The position numbers and the translations under genes were made by a program. From Pseudoalteromonas sp. CO133X (GTDB lineage: Bacteria; Pseudomonadota; Gammaproteobacteria; Enterobacterales; Alteromonadaceae), in assembly GCA_004208945.1 (NCBI GenBank), contig SGPE01000003.1, positions 1 through 64,000 of the forward strand: a DNA stretch of 64,000 nt, read 5' to 3'. Positions 9,355-18,441 of the stretch are shown one piece after another (within the stretch, counting starts at the first letter, position 1; each line of letters begins with the position of its first letter). The notes beneath the pieces are model-generated. The model made no database searches. It was not told the origin of the DNA and saw only the letters and a program-made list of their open reading frames with translations.

Positions 9355-11298
9355 TTAATTACCGAATAGGCCTTTTAATTTATCTTTAATTTTATCTTTT
9401 GCCTTTTCCTTTACTTCTTCCTTCGCTGCGTCACTAACGTCAAGCTTGAAACCAACATCATGGAAAGGACCTTTTATACGTAATGGGATCTTAAAGCCTG
9501 TACTGTCATCAGTCGTGCCCTGGCCTTCAATTGAATCAACAATTCCTGTCACTAAACGATAATCGACATTAGTCATTGGCAAGTTCACTTTACCTGCCCC
9601 TGTAATGCGAATTAATGGGCTAAGTAATGATAAGTCATTGTTTGTCCCTACCCCATCTGTAAAATTAAAGCGACCTGTAAGTGCTGAGAAGTCTGTTTGC
9701 TGAGAGTTATCGAAGCCAGTATCTAACCCTTCAGACACTGCATTTAAGTTCCCTTTAATGAGCTCTTTACCTTTGCGCACCATCTCTGCCACATTCGCAC
9801 CTTTAATTGCACCATCTGCAAACTCAAATGCTAATTGACCATCTAATGCATTAACAAAGTCTTTTTGACTTTGTCCTGTGGTCGCTAGATCCCAGTTTAA
9901 AGAGCCTTTACCCATAAGCTTATCGAAACCTGCTGCATCAGTCAGTAAGGGCTGTGCATCAATTTTATCTAAAGCAAAATTAGTGCTAATTTTATAGGGT
10001 GTTTGCTTGGCATTGACTGTGATCACACCTTTACCACTGCCTTCATAAGCAACAAATTTATCTAAGCTAATTTTTGCTAGTGCATTTTTAAGGTTCACCG
10101 TTAACTGGTTTTCACCAAGTGTAATATCATTTGCTTTTAGACCACTTGAACGCACAACAATATTTGCATCAAGTGCATTTAAGCCACTCATATCAATTGG
10201 TGTATCATCCCAAACAATTGGCTGTGCAGGCGTATCTGTGGCTGGTTCTGCTTGCTCTTCTTTAGCCACACCCTCTGGTAGGTAAGGGTTCAAATCAAGC
10301 ATACCTAAATCAATATCGGCATTCACAGCTAAGCGACTCCCTAAGTTAATGTCGCTTTTACCTTTAATTTGTAGCTCATCTAAGGTGGCAAGTAACTCAG
10401 TGAGCTTAAATTTATCACCTTTTAAGTGCATTGACCCTTTTACATTAAAGGCATTAAACGCATTTTTTTTTGCATTAAGTTCAACACCTTGCCAGCTTGC
10501 GATCTCTTTAACTGAGTCACCACTTACTGATAACTGACCTTGCACATCTTTACCCATTTGGGCGATCGCGCCTTTGAAGTTTACATCCACTAAACGTGAA
10601 TCAACCTCGGTGCTGACATTAAAAGTTTCGCCTTCAATCGCTTTTACCGGTGTATCTAAGGTGACATCTAAATCAAAACGTTCACCCATATAGGTAATAC
10701 CGCCTTTTAACTCAAGAGTCTTACGAAGAGAGGGTAGTAAGATGGCTAACTCTAAATCGCTTATCTGTTGCTTTGCCCCAGTTTTACCATCAAGGTAGGT
10801 GAAAGTCCCGCCATAGATTGCTACTTCACCAAGTTCGATATCAAAGTTATCTGGTAAGTTAACAGCGCCAGAACTCTTTTGCTGCTCTGTCTGTGGTTGC
10901 TCAGCAACCGCATCAAATAATTGCCAGTTTGCTTTACCATTTTTATCGGTTTCTAATAATATTGTTGGTTCATTAATAACAAACTTATCTAGTTTGAAAT
11001 CACCGCCAAATAAAGACATCCATGGAATACGGATAGCCAACTGTTGCATGCTCGCCATGTCTTTTTGTGAACCTGTTTGCATATTTGCAAAATGTACATC
11101 GTTGAGCTCAAGCGTTAATGATGGAAATACCGACAACTTTTTATCACCATTAATAGTCAGACTACGACCTGTGGTTTGTTCTACTTGCTCCGATACTTTG
11201 TTAAATATCGCGTCTGTAGGTATGAGGAATGGTGCTGCGACTACTAATGCAATCAGTAATACTAAGATGACACCAACGATTTTCAGTAAGGTTTTCAT
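9355..11298 (-). CDS. asmA: AsmA family envelope protein
   Basis: AsmA-like protein of about 647 residues (E. coli AsmA 617). Members have one N-terminal membrane helix and a long periplasmic beta-rich part, and are linked to phospholipid transport or outer membrane homeostasis. I start at the ATG at 11298 (MKTLLKIVGVILVLLIALVV), preceded by AAGGA; upstream in-frame codons lack a ribosome site. The helix is at about 4-26, followed by the AsmA N-domain (FPSLTLELNDVHF) and a C-terminal domain ending with VDYRLVTGIV and a lysine-rich tail. It is a single gene. It could be another AsmA-like paralogue rather than the orthologue. Confidence 0.8.
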   Translation of the reverse strand: MKTLLKIVGVILVLLIALVVAAPFLIPTDAIFNKVSEQVEQTTGRSLTINGDKKLSVFPSLTLELNDVHFANMQTGSQKDMASMQQLAIRIPWMSLFGGDFKLDKFVINEPTILLETDKNGKANWQLFDAVAEQPQTEQQKSSGAVNLPDNFDIELGEVAIYGGTFTYLDGKTGAKQQISDLELAILLPSLRKTLELKGGITYMGERFDLDVTLDTPVKAIEGETFNVSTEVDSRLVDVNFKGAIAQMGKDVQGQLSVSGDSVKEIASWQGVELNAKKNAFNAFNVKGSMHLKGDKFKLTELLATLDELQIKGKSDINLGSRLAVNADIDLGMLDLNPYLPEGVAKEEQAEPATDTPAQPIVWDDTPIDMSGLNALDANIVVRSSGLKANDITLGENQLTVNLKNALAKISLDKFVAYEGSGKGVITVNAKQTPYKISTNFALDKIDAQPLLTDAAGFDKLMGKGSLNWDLATTGQSQKDFVNALDGQLAFEFADGAIKGANVAEMVRKGKELIKGNLNAVSEGLDTGFDNSQQTDFSALTGRFNFTDGVGTNNDLSLLSPLIRITGAGKVNLPMTNVDYRLVTGIVDSIEGQGTTDDSTGFKIPLRIKGPFHDVGFKLDVSDAAKEEVKEKAKDKIKDKLKGLFGN

Positions 11299-11648
11299 AA
11301 TCATCCTTAAAAATGGGCAAACAATGTTCTTATCATAGCGGGAGTTAGACGCAATTGCATTGCCCAACACATAAAAAGGTTTGTAAACAAGCTTAGGTAT
11401 AAGAATATGAATCAACGCTGAAATAACTTAGAGCCATATATAGAGAAAAATAACCCACAAATATAAATAAATAGTTTAATGAACAATCGAGGTGCTCTAA
11501 GCATGCTTTTTACTATTAAATGAAAAGTCTTCACTGTAGGTTACATCTAAGGGGTGACTTCTGTATGATGCACGACCCTGTTGTTTTTGCACCCTGTGTA
11601 CTAAAATTAAACAACCTAATTTGGTCAAAACTGGAGTATCGATTAAGC
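11299..11648. other. Non-coding divergent intergenic region
   Basis: About 350 bp separate the divergent AsmA gene and the next rightward gene. It is AT-rich. An open frame from 11520 runs into the downstream gene but has no ribosome site and looks non-coding. It must contain the promoters of both genes; I could not place convincing -35/-10 pairs. Confidence 0.6.
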
Positions 11649-12815
11649 ATGAAGAAACTGCTTATTTCACCGTCAAAAATGGCGCTTGGCGAGCAAGAAA
11701 GTCAAATTTATCAAAACATCCTCAAGCAAGCCTCTGATATCAGCTTAAATCTAATGGCAGTTAAAGTAGAAAACCACCCTGAAGACTTTTTAGGTTGGTG
11801 CTATGAGCTATTGAGTGCAAGCCGTGATCGCATTAATTACGATCTATTGGAAGATAAGCAATTACCGACACTTAAAAAACTTCATGACTTATTAATTTCT
11901 GCAATCAGCTTTTTGCAGTTAAAAACGTTAAGAGTTGCGCCATGGCCAGTTATCGCAAGTTTCATCGAGCAGCATAAAGAGCTTGTAGCGCTTGATGAGC
12001 AACTACGCTTAGCTAATTACATTGCTGCAATTAAATCGCAATCACTAAAAGAGATGATCCCAGAAGACCGTTTAGCGTTTTCAGGTAAGCACAGTGCCTC
12101 GCTCGATCCAAGCAGCTATAACTTTGACGTTGAATGGTTTGCTCCTACTAAAAACGCCAAAGGTTTCCATCAAATGTTGAGTGATTTACCTGGTGCGTTC
12201 GATGAGGCTCTTGCACACATTCCACTTGAGGGTGAAGTAACTCAAGAACATTATCAGCATTTTATGGTTGCTTACTTCATGGCGTTTAATGGCAGCGATG
12301 AAAAGCCAACGCTTGCTCCTGCTACTCGCTTGCTTGCGATGCGCCGACCTGACGTGTTTACACCAATCGTAAATAGTAAACTGGATGCCCTTTGTGCAGC
12401 CCTTGGCATTACGAAGCTAAATAACCGCGATTTCGAGCGCTACTGGCAAGATGTTGTCGAAGCCATTCATAGTATGCCTTGGTTCAAAATGGCTAGTGCG
12501 GCAAATGAGCTTGAGCAATCTCTAGTTGAAATCAAAGCCCTATTGCCCAGCTTCTTTTATTATGCAGATAAAAGTACCGCTGATAACTCTAACTATATTA
12601 AGTTACTAAACAAACCTAAAAGCAACACTAGCTCTGCGGGTAAGAAGACTGTACGCCGCGGTAAAGAATCGGCTGAAATACTGGTAGATCGCGCCCTTGC
12701 AAGTGATGATATCCCTGAACATATTAAAGCAAAACGCGACTCAATCATCAGTGAAGTTGAAAAAGGCCGTAGCGTTGAAGAAACCATTAATTTAATGCGT
12801 GCCATTTTCGGCTAA
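11649..12815 (+). CDS. Conserved hypothetical protein, unrecognised
   Basis: A protein of 388 residues starting MKKLLISPSKMALGEQ, with GGAG 12 nt upstream of the ATG. No signal peptide or membrane helix is seen, so it should be cytoplasmic. The N-terminal half is helical. A central stretch (TRLLAMRRPDVFTPIVNSK, then LCAALGI) resembles a pattern in some DNA-associated or restriction-linked proteins, but I cannot name the family. The C-terminus is basic (KKTVRRGKE) and then helical. It stands alone between an AsmA gene and a porin gene. Confidence 0.75.
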   Translation: MKKLLISPSKMALGEQESQIYQNILKQASDISLNLMAVKVENHPEDFLGWCYELLSASRDRINYDLLEDKQLPTLKKLHDLLISAISFLQLKTLRVAPWPVIASFIEQHKELVALDEQLRLANYIAAIKSQSLKEMIPEDRLAFSGKHSASLDPSSYNFDVEWFAPTKNAKGFHQMLSDLPGAFDEALAHIPLEGEVTQEHYQHFMVAYFMAFNGSDEKPTLAPATRLLAMRRPDVFTPIVNSKLDALCAALGITKLNNRDFERYWQDVVEAIHSMPWFKMASAANELEQSLVEIKALLPSFFYYADKSTADNSNYIKLLNKPKSNTSSAGKKTVRRGKESAEILVDRALASDDIPEHIKAKRDSIISEVEKGRSVEETINLMRAIFG

Positions 12816-12836
12816 GTCTCTATCAAGTAAGAAAAA

Positions 12837-12865
12837 CCTGGTTGCGTCTTCATTGTGCAACCAGG
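12837..12865. terminator. Hairpin after the hypothetical gene
   Basis: A perfect 9-bp stem (12837-12845 with 12857-12865, loop of 11) begins about 20 bp after the upstream stop. The sequence after it on the plus strand (AAATTTATT) is a weak U-tract; on the minus strand a T5 run follows. It probably ends the rightward transcript. Confidence 0.5.
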
Positions 12866-13101
12866 AAATTTATTGCACCATGCAAGTGCGCATGAATAAT
12901 TCAAATACAAGTCAACTTTAACCAAAAGAATACTTACAAGACTGTTTTAAAAGAAATAAAGCATAAAAATTCCCACCGTAAATTAACTTGGCACAACCAG
13001 TGCTATATCGTATCCAGACAACACATAAAAATAATGCCCCGACAAATAACCAGACTGCAATCTGAAATGGGCAAAATCAACATAACAACAGGATACAAAA
13101 C

Positions 13102-13779
13102 ATGCTAAAACTAAAAAAAGTGGTCGCGGCCAGCGCCCTCACGCTACTTACTTTAAGCTCGACGTATAGCTTTGCAGAAGTAACAGCTAACGCGGCAGCA
13201 ACCTCAAACTACTTATGGCGTGGTCAAGAACAGACAGGCGGAGATGCCGCAATTCAAGGTGGTATTGATTACGCAAGTGAATCTGGCTTTTATGCGGGTA
13301 CATGGATATCAAATGCTAGCTGGGCAGAAGATATGACCTACGAGCTGGATCTCTACGCTGGTTTTGGCGGCGATATCAACGAAACCTTTAGCTACGATGT
13401 AGGCTACATCTATTATGCATACCCAGATGCGGCCTCGTTTACCGATGCAGATTTTTCAGAGATCTACGGTAGCATTAGTATGGGTAGCTTCACGTTTGGC
13501 GCAGCCGTATTAGCTTCATCAGCAGCAAGCGGCGATGGCACCGACTTTGGAGATTCACTGTATTTAAATGCCGATTATAGCTTTCCAATCGGAAGTAATG
13601 GCACAGAGCTGGCGCTGCATGTCGGCCATTACTCAGGTGATTTCATTGGTGATGACAATATCATCGACTACGGTGTTTCGGTATCTAAAGACGGCTTTAC
13701 ATTAGGCGTTTCAGATACTGACATTGATGGAACAGATGTGAAAGTGTATGTCGCTTACGCGGTAGATTTTACACTTTAA
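13102..13779 (+). CDS. TorF family putative porin
   Basis: A 225-residue outer membrane protein of the TIGR02001/Gcw_chp (TorF) family. A signal peptide (residues 1-25, ending SFA before EVTANAA) is followed by the family start ATSNYLWRGQEQTGGDAAIQ. The rest alternates as beta strands and ends in a terminal aromatic/hydrophobic strand (YVAYAVDFTL). Function in the family is poorly known; a pore role is inferred. It is monocistronic, with a long leader and its own terminator. Confidence 0.85.
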   Translation: MLKLKKVVAASALTLLTLSSTYSFAEVTANAAATSNYLWRGQEQTGGDAAIQGGIDYASESGFYAGTWISNASWAEDMTYELDLYAGFGGDINETFSYDVGYIYYAYPDAASFTDADFSEIYGSISMGSFTFGAAVLASSAASGDGTDFGDSLYLNADYSFPIGSNGTELALHVGHYSGDFIGDDNIIDYGVSVSKDGFTLGVSDTDIDGTDVKVYVAYAVDFTL

Positions 13780-13807
13780 AAAAGAATGTGTTACTTGCTG
13801 CAACACG

Positions 13808-13825
13808 AAGGGCCGCAAGGCCCTT
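13808..13825 (+). terminator. Terminator of the TorF-type porin gene
   Basis: A 7-bp perfect stem (AAGGGCC, loop GCAA, GGCCCTT) lies 29 bp after the stop and is followed by TTCTAG. The GNRA-type loop and position fit a rho-independent terminator, possibly shared with the convergent reductase gene. Confidence 0.75.
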
Positions 13826-13840
13826 TTCTAGTTTAGAAGC

Positions 13841-14737
13841 TTAAGGAACACTGTGGCCTGTTGAGCCCTGCCAAATACGATACCACTGCTCACGGCTTAT
13901 CTTAAGAGCCTTAGCTGCAACAGCTGATTTAACGCGTTCAATATTACCCGTACCTAGCACTACAGATGGCGCACTCGGATGCATCAATAACCAGGCATAC
14001 ACCACTTGATCAAGAGAACTTGCACCAACTTCAGTGCCGACCTGCTCTAACACTGCGCGTAAACGTATCGCTTTTTCATCATCACTTGAGAACAGACGTC
14101 CACCTGCTAATGGTGACCAAAGCATTGGTTTGATATCGAGCAATTGACATTGATCTAAAGTTCCATCATCAAGGGCTTTCATTTCGTAAGGCGAAAACTC
14201 AATCTGATTGGTAACCAATTCAAAATCTAAACGGGATTGTAATAAGCTGAGTTGAGATGACGTAAAGTTAGATACACCAAAGTCAATCACATCACCATTC
14301 GATTTGAGGGTATTGAATGCTTCTGCCATTTCATCGGCGTTCATCAAGTAATCAGGGCGATGGATAAGTAATACATCTAAACGATCAGTGTTGAAGTTTT
14401 TAAGTGACTGCTGTGCTGAGGCAATTATATGCGCGGCACTTGAATCATAATGGTTAGCCTTACCTTGTAATCCTAAACTTGCAAATGCGGGTTTGATACC
14501 ACACTTGGTAATTATTTTAATTTCATCACGAATACTTGGTTTCAACTTGAGCGCTTTACCAAATTCGGCTTCGCAGCCATATTCTCCATAGATGTCAGCG
14601 TGGTCGGTATGTGAAACACCCATATCAATTGCTTTTTCTAAAAAATTTAAGCATTGCTGTGGCGTTATCTGCCAATCTAACAAGCGCCAGAACCCTAACA
14701 CCAACTCATCAATACAACGTCTATTGTTATTCGTCAT
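13841..14737 (-). CDS. Aldo/keto reductase, YdhF-like
   Basis: NADPH-dependent oxidoreductase of the aldo/keto reductase family, 298 residues, the same length as E. coli YdhF. The catalytic tetrad is visible: D45, Y50 (HADIYG), K78 (ITKCGI) and H126 (LIHRPD). The C-terminal cofactor region includes PSVVLGTGNIERV. Substrate is unknown. It is a single gene converging on the TorF gene. Confidence 0.9.
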   Translation of the reverse strand: MTNNNRRCIDELVLGFWRLLDWQITPQQCLNFLEKAIDMGVSHTDHADIYGEYGCEAEFGKALKLKPSIRDEIKIITKCGIKPAFASLGLQGKANHYDSSAAHIIASAQQSLKNFNTDRLDVLLIHRPDYLMNADEMAEAFNTLKSNGDVIDFGVSNFTSSQLSLLQSRLDFELVTNQIEFSPYEMKALDDGTLDQCQLLDIKPMLWSPLAGGRLFSSDDEKAIRLRAVLEQVGTEVGASSLDQVVYAWLLMHPSAPSVVLGTGNIERVKSAVAAKALKISREQWYRIWQGSTGHSVP

Positions 14738-14839
14738 AACGACCTACTTTTCCTAATAAATACGACTCAAATTAATCCTTTAACCATATCATAGATTTAC
14801 TAATCACAACTGTTAACATACTGTTACAAAAATTGCTAA

Positions 14840-15043
14840 AGAATCAAAAATCAGGATATTAATGGATATGGTGCTGCGGCACTGATTTCGTTTTCAGTGC
14901 CGAGCATGCCAGATGCCTACATACCGGGTTGGACAGTTATACTGTCATTTGGCTTTACTTCATTGATTGGTATTGTGTTTGGCTTAGCGCCCGCTATTAA
15001 AACGGCACGCTTAAACCCAATTGATGCTTTGCGATACGAATAA
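14840..15043 (+). pseudogene. Remnant 3' end of a MacB-like ABC permease
   Basis: Translating the frame that ends at the TAA at 15041-15043 gives the last membrane helix and C-terminus of a MacB/FtsX-type permease: VILSFGFTSLIGIVFGL then PAIKTARLNPIDALRYE and stop. The sequence resembles the family back to about 14860 and then degrades with no start or upstream domain. The gene's first roughly 340 codons and its ATPase partner are missing. The remnant sits next to surface lipoprotein genes and marks a deletion or replacement junction. Confidence 0.85.
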
Positions 15044-15370
15044 TTAATCGGCTTTATAGGGTACCTGAGCACAGCTCACTTCCACTGTTTTCGGGTACCA
15101 AATAGGCCCACCAATTTCATTAACCGCCTCGCCTGCTACAACATTAAGGAATGACTTGTAAGTATGTACACTTTGCCACTCGGAATTTGGGCAGTATGTT
15201 GATAAGTCCACTGGCTTGGAGCCTTCATACAACGCAGCAGCAAAATTATGATGCCAACGTTCTGTAACTGCTCCCTTATTTGCTAAGATAGGACTACCAT
15301 TATCAAAATAAATATGTGTACAACCACTTAAAGCAGCAGCAAGAATTACAGTTAAGCATACATGTTTCAT
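15044..15370 (-). CDS. Bor-like lipoprotein (second of pair)
   Basis: A 108-residue lipoprotein. The signal peptide ends in the lipobox LSGC at C16. The mature part (TERWHHNFAAALYEG...YCPN...TYKSFLNVVAGEA...VEVSC) follows the layout of the Bor/Iss family, known from lambda Bor and serum resistance, with two cysteines likely to form a disulfide. Its ATG overlaps the upstream gene's TGA (ATGA), so translation is coupled. The family assignment is by pattern and is weaker than for its partner. Confidence 0.7.
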   Translation of the reverse strand: MKHVCLTVILAAALSGCTHIYFDNGSPILANKGAVTERWHHNFAAALYEGSKPVDLSTYCPNSEWQSVHTYKSFLNVVAGEAVNEIGGPIWYPKTVEVSCAQVPYKAD

Positions 15371-15675
15371 AATTGCTCCTGCCCATATTGTTCACACCAT
15401 ACTTTCACTGTGTGAGGCGCATAGATACCCAATGTAACCAACCCCAGTGCACCATCTGTAAATGTTTGCTGGGATTGCATTTGCATTACTTTTTTATCTT
15501 GGCAGACCGCTTTAACATCAACACGCTGTTCACCAACTAACCCCCACAAGTAGAAGGGTCGACTATCTTGATAGTCGGCATTTCGTGTTAATTTATCTGC
15601 CTTATTAGGCACTATAGTCACCGATGAACATGCTACTAACGATAATGTAAGTAACACGCACACTAACTGCTTCAT
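15367..15675 (-). CDS. Bor-like lipoprotein (first of pair)
   Basis: A 102-residue lipoprotein starting at the ATG at 15675 (MKQLVCVLLTLSLVACSS), preceded by AAGGAAA. The lipobox is LVAC. The C-terminal stretch TFTDGALGLVTLGIYAPHTV closely follows lambda Bor (family Lambda_Bor), including the two cysteines that bracket the fold. Bor proteins are outer membrane lipoproteins; bor of lambda contributes to serum survival. Here the role is unknown. It overlaps the next gene by 4 bp and forms a tandem family pair. Confidence 0.8.
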   Translation of the reverse strand: MKQLVCVLLTLSLVACSSVTIVPNKADKLTRNADYQDSRPFYLWGLVGEQRVDVKAVCQDKKVMQMQSQQTFTDGALGLVTLGIYAPHTVKVWCEQYGQEQL

Positions 15676-15802
15676 GTGTTTTCCTTCAGATATTTTTTGA
15701 AGTTGAAGTGTACAACATGAAGTTTCTATAATGGGTAAAAAACTATATGAAATTGTAAAAAAATGCAATAATCAACCGGCATAAATCTTGACCATTTTAA
15801 AG

Positions 15803-16282
15803 CTAAAAATGATAAGAGTAACTCAGAACGATACTTTCTGAACCAGGGTTAGTTTTACCAAATCCTGCATTAGAAATATGCCCAAGCTCACCCCGTAGGC
15901 GATGAACTTCTGATATTTTATATTTTGCAAAAATGAAACTATAAAACTCTAAGTCGTATCCAAGGACATCAATATTTCGAGCATAGCCCATATGAGTAGC
16001 GATACCCCAATCCCAGTTTTTATTAATGGTGTAAGTTTTAGCTGCACCAATACCAATATATTGTTGATTTTGTTCAGCTAAAATCATAATCGCTCTAGGT
16101 TGTATACCCCATAGGCTCTCTATTGCTTCATACTCATAATCTAGATGTATTGCAAAATGATCAAAATTGTCAAATACAGCCCAACCTGTCACACCAACAC
16201 TAAATGAAGAAGACTCTTCAGCTAGAATATGAGGAGAGAAAATGCTCGTAATTAAAGTGAAAGAATAAAATATTTTCTTCAT
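15803..16282 (-). CDS. pagL: PagL-type lipid A 3-O-deacylase
   Basis: A 159-residue outer membrane protein with a signal peptide (cleavage near LAEE, residue 21) and an eight-stranded barrel-like remainder ending SYSYHF. The PagL catalytic triad is visible: H135 and S137 in HISNAG and E149 in GSES, with the +2 and +14 spacing of Pseudomonas PagL H126/S128/E140. The enzyme removes the 3-O acyl chain of lipid A, lowering its endotoxic activity. It is alone on the minus strand, divergent from the EEP gene. Confidence 0.88.
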   Translation of the reverse strand: MKKIFYSFTLITSIFSPHILAEESSSFSVGVTGWAVFDNFDHFAIHLDYEYEAIESLWGIQPRAIMILAEQNQQYIGIGAAKTYTINKNWDWGIATHMGYARNIDVLGYDLEFYSFIFAKYKISEVHRLRGELGHISNAGFGKTNPGSESIVLSYSYHF

Positions 16283-16512
16283 TAGAAAATCTCACAAACT
16301 TATTTAAGAGGGCTTGTTAAACAGGCTTAAAGTATAGCCATTAACCTCAAAAAATAACTAAATAGTTCTTTTAATTATAAAGGGTATCGTTTTCTAATTG
16401 AGTAACTCTGTGTATTTAAATTGTAAAAAAGCTACAGTTTCTTACAGGCTCAGTTTGAACTAAACTGGAAAGGATAAAGACTAATCAGGAAGATCTGCAA
16501 GTAAAGGTAATT

Positions 16513-17355
16513 ATGACGTCGTATCTACATTTATTGTTCTTAAGTTTATTGTCTTGGCAAAGTCTTGCAAATACTCCAAACTCTGATGAGCAACAAGGCA
16601 TTACCAAAACTGCAGCCAACCTAGCAAACTGCCAACAACAATTAGCACAAAGCCGTGTGCAAACTTACGCAGCACATTATATTTTGCCCTATCAATTCAC
16701 ATTGTTGAGCTGGAATATCTACAAAGCACAAATAGATGGCTTACTCACAGATTTGCAAAAGCTAAATGCCGATGCTGATATTGTGTTACTACAAGAAGCT
16801 ATCAAAGAGCCTACTCTAACCAAACTAAAACCTTACTGGCGTTTTGCTAAAGGGTATAAAAGTGGCAGTGTGCAATCTGGTGTTATGACACTCAGCCGCT
16901 GGCCCGCCGCGGTGCATTGCACACTCACCCATATAGAGCCTTGGTTACGTAGTCCAAAAGCGACCAACATTGTTGAATATGCCCTGCCTAATCAACAGTT
17001 ATTACTAAGTATTAATCTACATGGCATTAACTTCACAATAGGTGTGAATGACTTTAAACAACAGCTTGAAGATGCAGCGAGCATCATGCGTATGCATCAA
17101 GGACCGATCATATTTGCTGGTGATCTTAATACTTGGAGCGACCGAAGACAGTCTCTTTTAAAACAAACACTTAACAAGTTAGGGCTACATGAAGCTATTT
17201 ATTTAGATGATAAACGTACAAAAGCATTTGGATTAGCACTTGACCAAGTATGGGTACGTGGTGTCAAAATAGAAACAACTATAGTGCCTGAGCTTGTAAG
17301 CTCAGATCATAATCCAATAATTGCAACCCTAACCATAGAGCAAAAAGTACAGTGA
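16513..17355 (+). CDS. Exported endonuclease/exonuclease/phosphatase family protein
   Basis: A 280-residue EEP-superfamily metal-dependent hydrolase with a signal peptide (residues 1-19, ending SLA). All catalytic motifs are present: SWNIYK, LLQEA (metal Glu), NLHGINF, AGDLNTWSD and the C-terminal SSDHNP. The substrate could be DNA, a phospholipid or another phosphodiester. A GTG-start option for the next gene overlaps its stop, and the ATG start I prefer lies 8 bp downstream, so the two form an operon. Confidence 0.85.
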   Translation: MTSYLHLLFLSLLSWQSLANTPNSDEQQGITKTAANLANCQQQLAQSRVQTYAAHYILPYQFTLLSWNIYKAQIDGLLTDLQKLNADADIVLLQEAIKEPTLTKLKPYWRFAKGYKSGSVQSGVMTLSRWPAAVHCTLTHIEPWLRSPKATNIVEYALPNQQLLLSINLHGINFTIGVNDFKQQLEDAASIMRMHQGPIIFAGDLNTWSDRRQSLLKQTLNKLGLHEAIYLDDKRTKAFGLALDQVWVRGVKIETTIVPELVSSDHNPIIATLTIEQKVQ

Positions 17356-17363
17356 AAGTAACA

Positions 17364-17726
17364 ATGAAAGGATATTGGTTAATCGCATTAATGTTATTGA
17401 GCATTAGCCAATTCAGTGATGCAGCAACCCCAGAACAAGAGATAAATCACCTCATTGATTTTGTCGCTAAAAGCGATGCCGTATTTATTCGCAACGGCAC
17501 CGAGCACTCAAGCCAAGATGCAGCCGAACACCTTGCTATGAAGTATCGAAAAGCGACCCGCTATGCAAAAACTGCCGAAAAGTTTATTGAAAATTTGGCG
17601 AGTAAAAGCTCATGGAGCGGTAAGCCTTACAAGGTAAGATTTAGCGACGGTACTTTAATTAATGCAAAAGACTGGTTAAGTAATGAGTTGGCAGACTATC
17701 GCCGTAACCAGCATAGACAACAATAA
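17364..17726 (+). CDS. DUF5329 family periplasmic protein
   Basis: A protein of 120 residues with a signal peptide (ending SDAA) and the DUF5329 pattern: [41 protein letters not shown] and WLSNEL. Function is unknown. I prefer the ATG at 17364 to the in-frame GTG at 17352, which overlaps the preceding stop. It lies 37 bp before the nitroreductase gene, so the three genes may be cotranscribed. Confidence 0.75.
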   Translation: MKGYWLIALMLLSISQFSDAATPEQEINHLIDFVAKSDAVFIRNGTEHSSQDAAEHLAMKYRKATRYAKTAEKFIENLASKSSWSGKPYKVRFSDGTLINAKDWLSNELADYRRNQHRQQ

Positions 17727-17763
17727 CACTATTTTATCATCAACACACAAGAAGCGAAAAGCC

Positions 17764-18441
17764 ATGCAAGAACACAAAAACAAGCCACTCAATGACTTTA
17801 TTGAGTACCCTCATGACGAGATGCTTAAACGCGCCGAAGAGTTTTTAGCCGTGAGTCAGCGTCGCCACAGTATTCGCAGCTTTAGCGACCGCCCAGTGCC
17901 AAAAGAAATAATCGAAACTTGTATTAGAGCGGCTGGCACTGCACCAAGTGGGGCCAATCATCAACCTTGGCACTTTGTAGCAATACACAGCAGCGATGTG
18001 AAAAAACAAATTCGAGAAGCAGCTGAAAAACTAGAGCGCTCATTTTATGAAGGTCGCGCAGGTGAAGAATGGTTAGATGCGTTAAAACCACTTGGCACCG
18101 ATGCTAGTAAACCCTACCTTGAGCATGCACCTTGGCTCATTGCCGTGTTTAGTCAAAAGAAAGGCGGTATTTCTGCCGATGACAAAAATACCAATTACTA
18201 TGTTCATGAATCTGTTGGCCTAGCAACCGGCTTTTTAATTCAAGCACTACACAGAGCGGGCCTTGCAACCCTTACACATACACCAAAACCAATGAGTTTT
18301 TTAACCGAGATTTGTGGCCGTGATAAAGATAATGAGCGCCCTTACATGCTGCTAATTGCAGGCTACCCAAGCACAGATGCAACCATCCCTGAGCATGCCT
18401 TAGTGAAAAAGTCGCTGGACGAAATAGCGACCTTTATTTAG
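17764..18441 (+). CDS. Iodotyrosine deiodinase-like nitroreductase
   Basis: FMN-dependent nitroreductase-fold protein, 225 residues from the ATG at 17764. FMN-site motifs are RRHSIRSF (33-40) and [12 protein letters not shown] (60-71). E91, Y95 and K116 occupy the positions of the Glu-Tyr-Lys trio of human iodotyrosine deiodinase (E157/Y161/K182) that clamps the halotyrosine zwitterion, with identical spacing (4 and 21). [10 protein letters not shown] near 171-180 also follows the deiodinase family. Likely activity is reductive dehalogenation of halotyrosines. A plain nitroreductase remains possible. It is convergent with, and overlaps by 8 bp, the efflux adaptor gene. Confidence 0.82.
   Translation: MQEHKNKPLNDFIEYPHDEMLKRAEEFLAVSQRRHSIRSFSDRPVPKEIIETCIRAAGTAPSGANHQPWHFVAIHSSDVKKQIREAAEKLERSFYEGRAGEEWLDALKPLGTDASKPYLEHAPWLIAVFSQKKGGISADDKNTNYYVHESVGLATGFLIQALHRAGLATLTHTPKPMSFLTEICGRDKDNERPYMLLIAGYPSTDATIPEHALVKKSLDEIATFI

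Noticed and set aside
16431..16446. TGTAAG and TGTAGC on the minus strand upstream of the PagL gene, like the PhoP-type hexamers at 40969
   Set aside because: The spacing is 10 bp rather than 11 and the second hexamer matches poorly. It is also about 150 bp from the gene start.
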